This document shows, in pieces, positions 56,792-64,000 of a DNA stretch of 64,000 bases. Numbering within the stretch: position 1 is the first letter of the stretch; the number at the start of each line of letters is the position of its first letter. The stretch is from Ollibium composti (GTDB lineage Bacteria > Pseudomonadota > Alphaproteobacteria > Rhizobiales > Rhizobiaceae). The position numbers and the translations under genes are program-made. Below the pieces are notes generated by a model. It was not told where the DNA came from. It saw only the letters and a list, made by a program, of their open reading frames with translations, and ran no database searches. The DNA lies in NCBI RefSeq assembly GCF_004801285.1, contig NZ_SSNY01000008.1, forward strand, positions 62,001 through 126,000, written 5' to 3'.

Positions 56792-58452
56792 CCGCGCTGG
56801 CGAAAACATCGCCTCCTGGAGCCGCTGGCTCGCCGATCGCCGGCCGGCACCCGGCACTGCGCTTTCTTCCCGTCCGCGCAGGCCGTATCCTCGTCGAACT
56901 CCCCGACCTGGAAACGACGCTCGCCCTGCTTGCTTCGCTCGAGAACGAGCCGATTGCCGGGATTTCGGAGCTCATCCCGGCGGCGCGCACCCTGCTCGTC
57001 GCATTCGACCCCGGCGAGCTAACGCCAGCACGTCTGGTCGAGGAGATTTCCGGCCGTGACCTTTCGGCCGCACCGGCAGCGACCGGCCCGCTGGTCGAAA
57101 TTCCGGTTCGCTACGACGGTGAGGATCTTGCAGAGGTCGCCGCATTGCTGGGCATGAGCGAAGCGGAAGTCGTGCGGCGCCACACAGGCGCCGACTACAC
57201 GGTTGCCTTCACCGGCTTTGCGCCCGGCTTCGCCTACCTCGCCGGCGGCGATCCGCTGCTCGACGTTCCGCGCCGCAAGACACCGCGAACGCAGGTGCCG
57301 GCGGGAGCCGTAGGACTGGCGGGAACATTCAGCGGCGTCTACCCGAAGACCAGTCCCGGCGGCTGGCAGCTGATCGGCTCGACGCCGCTCGCCATGTTCG
57401 ATCTGGAGCGCGATCCGGCGACGATCCTGCAACCGGGATATCGCGTCGGCTTCGTCGACATGGCGGGTTCGCACCACCCTACGGCAATCGCCGCACACCG
57501 ACGCAAGGCACCGAGGCAAGCGGCGCGCAAGGATGTCGTGGCCGCGCAGATGCACGTCCTCGACGCTCCATTTCCGGTTCTCCTCCAGGACCTCGGGCGC
57601 CCCGGTCAGGCCAGCCAGGGCGTCAGCATTTCCGGCGCGGCCGACAAGGTGAGCCTCAAGGCTGCCAATCGGCTGGTCGGCAACCCACCGGGCACGGCGG
57701 CGCTCGAAATCACCTTCGGCCGGTTTCGTTTCAGGATGAAGGGCGCCGGCGTCATGGCGCTGACCGGCGCACCGGCCTCCATCACCATCGAGGCGACGGA
57801 CGGGACGACCATCGCCGCCACCAACGATGCGGCGATAGCGCTTGAAGACGGCGACACGGTTTCGATCGGCGAGGCGACGCGCGGCTTCCGCTCCTATCTG
57901 GCCTTGCGCGGCGGCTTCGCCGTCGAGCCGGTGCTGGGCAGCGGCTCCAGCGATACACTGGCGCAGATCGGGCCGCGCGCGCTCTCGACAGGTGATCGTG
58001 TCGACGTTCTGGCAGCGCCGGTGGGTGCGCTCGTCTCGACTGTCCAGACGATCCATCCCGACCTTCCGAAAGCCGGCGAGGTGGTGACGCTCGACGTCAC
58101 GCTGGGGCCGCGCACGGACTGGTTCACGCCGCAGGCCGTTGCAAGCTTCCTGTCACAGGACTGGGAGGTTACGCCGCAATCGAGCCGTGTCGGCATCCGC
58201 CTGAAGGGCTCCGCTCTCGAACGCAGCGACACGCGCGAACTGCCGAGCGAGGCCACCATGCAGGGCGCCATACAGGTGCCGGCGAGTGGCCAGCCGGTAC
58301 TGTTCCTTGCCGATCATCCGCTGACAGGCGGCTATCCGGTCATCGCCAACGTGGCAGCCCACCATCTCGATCTTGCCGGGCAAGTCCCCATCGGCGCCAA
58401 GCTGCGCTTCAACGCGCTCGGCCCCTTTGCCGAGATCGGAGCCGCGCCATGA
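56788..58452 (+). CDS. PxpB-PxpC fusion (KipI-KipA; AHS1-AHS2 carboxyltransferase-like)
   Basis: A 554-residue fusion. Residues about 20-235 are KipI/PxpB ([26 protein letters not shown] [37 protein letters not shown]). Residues about 255-550 are KipA/PxpC ([52 protein letters not shown]). In urea carboxylase these same two domains form the carboxyltransferase part. The start is GTG 56788 (GTGA overlap with pxpA). The following gene encodes a biotin carboxylase-BCCP protein, so together they have all the domains of a biotin-dependent carboxylase. Confidence 0.92.
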   Translation: MTALAKTSPPGAAGSPIAGRHPALRFLPVRAGRILVELPDLETTLALLASLENEPIAGISELIPAARTLLVAFDPGELTPARLVEEISGRDLSAAPAATGPLVEIPVRYDGEDLAEVAALLGMSEAEVVRRHTGADYTVAFTGFAPGFAYLAGGDPLLDVPRRKTPRTQVPAGAVGLAGTFSGVYPKTSPGGWQLIGSTPLAMFDLERDPATILQPGYRVGFVDMAGSHHPTAIAAHRRKAPRQAARKDVVAAQMHVLDAPFPVLLQDLGRPGQASQGVSISGAADKVSLKAANRLVGNPPGTAALEITFGRFRFRMKGAGVMALTGAPASITIEATDGTTIAATNDAAIALEDGDTVSIGEATRGFRSYLALRGGFAVEPVLGSGSSDTLAQIGPRALSTGDRVDVLAAPVGALVSTVQTIHPDLPKAGEVVTLDVTLGPRTDWFTPQAVASFLSQDWEVTPQSSRVGIRLKGSALERSDTRELPSEATMQGAIQVPASGQPVLFLADHPLTGGYPVIANVAAHHLDLAGQVPIGAKLRFNALGPFAEIGAAP

Positions 58453-60208
58453 AGAAGGTGCTGATTGCCAATCGTGGCGAAATCGCCGTGCGCATCATCC
58501 GGGCCTGCAAGGATGCGAGTCTCGCTTCGATAGCAGTCTACGCAGACGCCGATGCTGGTGCGCCGTTCGTGCGCATGGCCGACGAAGCCTACGCGCTGAA
58601 CGGACAGAAGGCTGGCGAGACCTATCTCGACATCGGTAAGCTGATCGCTATCGCAAAGCGCTCCGGCGCGGATGCCGTCCATCCGGGCTACGGCTTCCTG
58701 TCGGAGCGAGCCGAGTTCGCGCAAGCGGTCATCGATGCGGGCATGACCTGGATCGGGCCGGATCCGAAGGTCATCGAGACGCTGGGCGACAAGCTTCAGG
58801 CACGCGAGATCGCCCGTGCCGTCGGCGCGCCGCTGGTCGCCGGCAGCGACGGGCCGGTCGCCACCGCCGCCGAGGCGCTCGCCTTCGCCCGAAAATTCGG
58901 CCTGCCCATCGCCATCAAGGCCGCCCATGGCGGCGGCGGGCGCGGCTTGAAGATCGCGCGCGCGATGGACGAAGTGGAGGAGCTTTTCGATTCCGCCACC
59001 CGCGAAGCCACAGCCGCCTTCGGGCGCGGCGAATGCTTCATCGAACAGTTCCTCGACCGGCCGCGCCACGTCGAGGCGCAGGTGCTGGCCGACAGGCTTG
59101 GCAACGTCGTCGTCGTTGGCACGCGCGATTGCTCGATGCAGCGCCGCAACCAGAAGCTCATCGAGGAGGCTCCGGCGCCGTTCCTGACCGACGAACAGCG
59201 CGAACGCGTCGAGCAGGCAGCGCGCGCCATCTGCAAGGCGGCTGGTTATACCGGCGCCGGCACGGTCGAGTTCCTGCTTTCCGCCGACGGCGTGATCTCC
59301 TTTCTCGAAGTCAACACCCGCCTCCAGGTCGAGCATCCGGTGACCGAGGAAACGACCGGCGTCGACCTCGTGCGCGAGCAGTTCCGCATCGCCGAAGGCC
59401 TGCCGCTCTCCTTCACCGAGACGCCGAGACCGCGCGGCCATGCGCTGGAGTTCCGCATCAACGTCGAGGACCCCGGCCGCGGCTTCCTGCCGATGGCCGG
59501 TGCGATTTCGCTTTTCGCCCCGCCGTCGGGTCCGGGTGTTCGGATCGACTGCAGCGTCGAAACGGGCTCGACGGTGCCGCCGCTGTTCGATTCCCTCATC
59601 GCCAAGCTGATCGTCTGGGGATCGACGCGCGACGAGGCCATCGCCCGGGCGCGGCGGGCGCTCGGCGAGTTCCGCATCGAGGGCGTGCCGACCGTCCTGC
59701 CCTTCCACCGCGCCGCACTAGGCCATCCGGATTTCTCGAAAAACTTCGCCATCCACACCCGCTGGATCGAGACGGATTTTGCCGGGGTATTGGACGCCGG
59801 CAGGCGTCCGGCGCCAGTGGTCGAGGCCGGCATGTTGCGCGGCAGGATCGAGATCGACGGCAGGCTCGTCGAGATCGGCATTCCCGACGCGCTGCTCGGT
59901 CTGCTCGGACGACCAGCAGCTACCCCGGTCGAACCCTCTTCGCCCACGCCGGACGAAAATGCCGTACGCGCGCCGGTTCCGGGCGTGCTCGCACTGTGGC
60001 GCGTATCGGATGGAGATCGTGTCGAGGCGGGCGACGTGGTTGCCGTGATGGACGCCATGAAGATGGAAACGACCGTGGCGGCGCGGCACAGCGGCAGGAT
60101 AACGCTTTTGGCGAAGGCGGGATCGTTGCAGACTGCCGGTGCGGTCATCGCGCGGATCGCGCCGGCCGATGCCGGCACGACCGGAACCGATGCCTCGGAG
60201 GTTCAGGA

Positions 60209-60212
<4 letters not shown>
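58449..60212 (+). CDS. Biotin carboxylase fused to a biotin carrier domain
   Basis: A 587-residue protein. Residues 1-450 are biotin carboxylase: [34 protein letters not shown] (ATP-grasp glycine loop), [34 protein letters not shown]. Residues about 515-580 are a BCCP domain with biotin acceptor Lys538 in [11 protein letters not shown]. No carboxyltransferase is fused here and no acyl-CoA carboxylase beta subunit is adjacent; the nearest carboxyltransferase-like domains are in the PxpB-PxpC fusion whose stop it overlaps (ATGA). Confidence 0.93.
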
Positions 60213-62023
<1,811 letters not shown>

Positions 62024-62049
62024 GAACAATCCACAGGAGGAACCAACGC

Positions 62050-63579
62050 ATGGAACTCAAATTCACCCGGTCGCTTCTCGGCGCGCTGGCACTGTCCACC
62101 GCCCTGATTGCCGCTTCGCCGTCCCTCGCCGCCGGCAAGCTGACCGTTTCGCTGTCTCAGGACCCCGGCAGTTGGGACCCGGTCGATACCTTCCTCGTGG
62201 CCTGGGCGACCGTGGCTACCAACATCTTCGATGGCCTGACCTATCGCGGGCCGGACCTGAAGCTGGTTCCCGGCCTTGCCGAGTCCTGGCAGGTCTCCGA
62301 GGATGGCAAGAAGATCACCTTCAAGCTGCGCCAGAACGTCAAGTTCCACGACGGCGAGCCCTTCAATGCCGACGCCGTGAAATTCACCTTCGACCGCCTG
62401 CTCGGCGACGAAGGCTCGAAGGGGCCGCAGAAATCCAACTACGCGGCGATCGAGAAGGTCGAGGTGGTCGATCCCTCGACCGTCGATTTCATCCTGAAGA
62501 GCCCCGATCCGGTGCTTTTGACCAAGCTCGCGGGCTATGGCGCCATGATCGTGCCGCCGAACTACATCAAGGAAAAGGGCGAGGATTACTTCAACACCCA
62601 CCCGGTCGGCACCGGCGCCTTCAAGTTCATCTCCTACGAGCCGAAGATCGGTGTGAAGCTCGAGGCCAATCCGGACTATTGGGGCGGTGCGCCGAAAATC
62701 TCCGAGCTCGACTACAAGTTCATCACCGAGCCGGCCACCGCCGTCGCCGAGTTGCAGGCCGGCCGCGTCGACATCGTCGTGCCGCCGATCATCCCGATCT
62801 CGATGGTGCCGACCATCAAGGGCGATTCCCGCCTCGAACTGATGAGCGTTCCGGGGCCGACGGTCGATGCGCTGCGCTTCAACACCCGCGACGGCATCAC
62901 TGCTGACGTGCGCGTGCGCAAGGCGATCATCATGGCCGTCGACCGCAAAACCATCGTCGATGCCATCCTGGCCGGCCAGGCTTCGGAGATCGTCAGCTTC
63001 CAGAGCTCGCTCTCGCTCGGCTACGATCCGGACCTCAAGGGCCTGCCCTTCGATCCGGAAGGGGCGAAGAAGCTTCTGGCCGAGGCCGGCGTGAAGCCGG
63101 GCGCGCCGCTGCAGATCGACATCCGCGGCAATGACGCGACGATGAACGAGGTGGCGCAGGCAGTGAGCAGCTACCTGCAGGCCGTCGGCCTGAACCCCAC
63201 CATCAAGCCCTATGAATTGAACGTGCTGCTCAACGACATCATCCCGCAGGGCAAGACGGGCGCGCTGTTCCAGCAGAAGTGGGGCGGCTGGACCTTCGAC
63301 TACGACAACACCGCCTATTCGATGTATCACAGCGGCGAGAAGTGGAACCCCTACGAGAAGGACGCCGAGCTCGACAAGCTGCTGGAATCGCAGCGGCCGA
63401 TGACCGATGCGGCCGAGCGCGAGAAGGTGCTCAAGCAGATCGCCGCCTATGTGAACGACAAGGCGCTGGAACTGCCGCTCTACAATTCCAACGCCATCTA
63501 CGGCGTCAACAAGCGGGTGAAGAACTTCACGCCCGCCCCCGACAACCGCATCAAGCTCAACGAAGTGACTGTCGACTAG
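62050..63579 (+). CDS. Dipeptide-type ABC transporter solute-binding protein
   Basis: A 509-residue family 5 binding protein with Sec signal MELKFTRSLLGALALSTALI and cleavage after SLA near residue 27. Family segments are SQDPGSWDPVDTFLVAWATVATNIFDGL, FHDGEPFNADAVKFTFDRLL and ANPDYWGG. The SD AGGAGG lies eight bases before the ATG. The ligand is unknown; 5-oxoproline-containing peptides or a lactam are attractive by context. A strong hairpin follows the gene. Confidence 0.92.
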   Translation: MELKFTRSLLGALALSTALIAASPSLAAGKLTVSLSQDPGSWDPVDTFLVAWATVATNIFDGLTYRGPDLKLVPGLAESWQVSEDGKKITFKLRQNVKFHDGEPFNADAVKFTFDRLLGDEGSKGPQKSNYAAIEKVEVVDPSTVDFILKSPDPVLLTKLAGYGAMIVPPNYIKEKGEDYFNTHPVGTGAFKFISYEPKIGVKLEANPDYWGGAPKISELDYKFITEPATAVAELQAGRVDIVVPPIIPISMVPTIKGDSRLELMSVPGPTVDALRFNTRDGITADVRVRKAIIMAVDRKTIVDAILAGQASEIVSFQSSLSLGYDPDLKGLPFDPEGAKKLLAEAGVKPGAPLQIDIRGNDATMNEVAQAVSSYLQAVGLNPTIKPYELNVLLNDIIPQGKTGALFQQKWGGWTFDYDNTAYSMYHSGEKWNPYEKDAELDKLLESQRPMTDAAEREKVLKQIAAYVNDKALELPLYNSNAIYGVNKRVKNFTPAPDNRIKLNEVTVD

Positions 63580-63592
63580 GCGTGACCACTGC

Positions 63593-63619
63593 GGACGCCG
63601 CGCCCATTGCGCGGCGTCC
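63593..63619 (+). repeat. 11-bp perfect intercistronic hairpin after the solute-binding-protein gene
   Basis: Arms 63593-63603 and 63609-63619 are exact reverse complements with a five-base loop (CCATT). There is no T-run. It lies between the binding-protein stop and the permease start, and probably protects the upstream mRNA end. Confidence 0.7.
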
Positions 63620-63641
63620 TGACTAAACCCGGAGCGGCCCC

Positions 63642-64000
63642 GTGATCGGCTTTCTGACCAAACGCATCCTGCAGGCGATCTTCACTGTTCTCGTGGTGAC
63701 GCTGGTCGTCGCTTTCGCCATACGCCTCACCGGCGACCCGGCGCTGATCAGCGCGCAGGGCGGTGGCACCGTCACCGAGGCGGACCTGCAGCGCATCCGA
63801 GTCGCGCTGGGCGTCGACCGGCCGTTCTACGTGCAGTATTTCGGTTTCCTCAAAGGGCTGCTGACGCTCGATTTTGGTCGCAGCTTCGTCGGCGGCACGC
63901 CGGTATCGCAACTGATCGGCACGGCGCTGCCGGCGACGCTGACGCTTGCCTTCGCCTCGCTCTTCGTCTCCATCGTGCTGTCGATTCCGCTCGGCGTAAA
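63642..64000 (+). CDS. Dipeptide-type ABC transporter permease (DppB-like), partial
   Basis: The frame is open from GTG 63642 to the window edge (about 119 codons). It begins MIGFLTKRILQAIFTVLVVT, the N-terminal span of DppB/OppB permeases, followed by RLTGDPALISA, the conserved YVQYFGFLKGLLTLDFGRS segment and the start of the second hydrophobic region. GGAG lies seven bases upstream of the GTG. The rest of the gene, and probably a second permease, lie beyond 64000. Confidence 0.88.
   Translation, partial: MIGFLTKRILQAIFTVLVVTLVVAFAIRLTGDPALISAQGGGTVTEADLQRIRVALGVDRPFYVQYFGFLKGLLTLDFGRSFVGGTPVSQLIGTALPATLTLAFASLFVSIVLSIPLGV

Overview
This 64 kb window is GC-rich, densely packed chromosomal DNA from an alphaproteobacterium. 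It is most likely a member of the Hyphomicrobiales (Rhizobiales), close to Mesorhizobium/Aminobacter/Phyllobacteriaceae. The evidence is 5-aminolevulinate synthase (C4 haem pathway), the succinyl branch of lysine synthesis (dapD/dapE), a pcaDCHGB-type protocatechuate operon, an ornithine cyclodeaminase/arginase pair with a divergent Lrp regulator, and many ABC sugar and peptide importers. The genus is inferred from gene content only. I saw no insertion sequence, prophage or CRISPR array.

Layout. 1-32.4 kb is mostly housekeeping and amino-acid metabolism: the tail of kdsB, pheA, dapE, a ketopantoate-reductase homologue, small membrane proteins, dapD, a LOG-family protein, a HAD nucleotidase, a diguanylate cyclase, MarR, phhA with a divergent Lrp regulator, a DUF2442/DUF4160 pair, argB, msrB, dadA, galE, hemA, mscL, a very large transporter-fused hybrid histidine kinase with a convergent LuxR-type response regulator, and pyrD. 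Then come a protocatechuate/4-hydroxybenzoate operon (pcaD-C-H-G-B-pobA, 24.7-29.6 kb) and arginase/ornithine cyclodeaminase (29.8-31.8 kb).

32.5-64 kb is catabolic and transport DNA in regulator-plus-importer modules. (i) GntR, uxaC, a fructuronate-reductase-like dehydrogenase and a polyamine-type ABC importer (32.5-40.5 kb). (ii) A degenerate-looking tRNA-Cys (40.53-40.61 kb). (iii) An L-fuconate/sugar-acid operon: CUT1 ABC importer, two enolase-superfamily enzymes, mutarotase, Gfo/Idh/MocA oxidoreductase, MaoC protein, SDR and FAH-family hydrolase, with a divergent IclR regulator (40.7-51.9 kb). (iv) GntR, MaoC, CaiB/BaiF CoA-transferase and a solute-binding-like protein without a signal peptide (51.9-55.7 kb). 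(v) A pxpA, pxpB-pxpC fusion, biotin carboxylase-BCCP fusion and dipeptide-type ABC importer operon running off the right edge (55.9-64 kb).

The most unusual points are these. A PxpB-PxpC fusion is coupled to a BC-BCCP protein, so together they look like a split urea-carboxylase-type enzyme. A 33-codon cysteine-rich leader ORF with a strong Shine-Dalgarno overlaps the pxpA start. pobA appears to begin at an ATA codon placed correctly behind a strong ribosome-binding site. A perfect 17-bp inverted repeat overlaps both the argB stop and the DUF4160 start. The tRNA-Cys has non-canonical bases. Three separate importer operons each carry a hairpin directly after the solute-binding-protein gene. 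All functional assignments come from reading the translated sequence; no database search was run.
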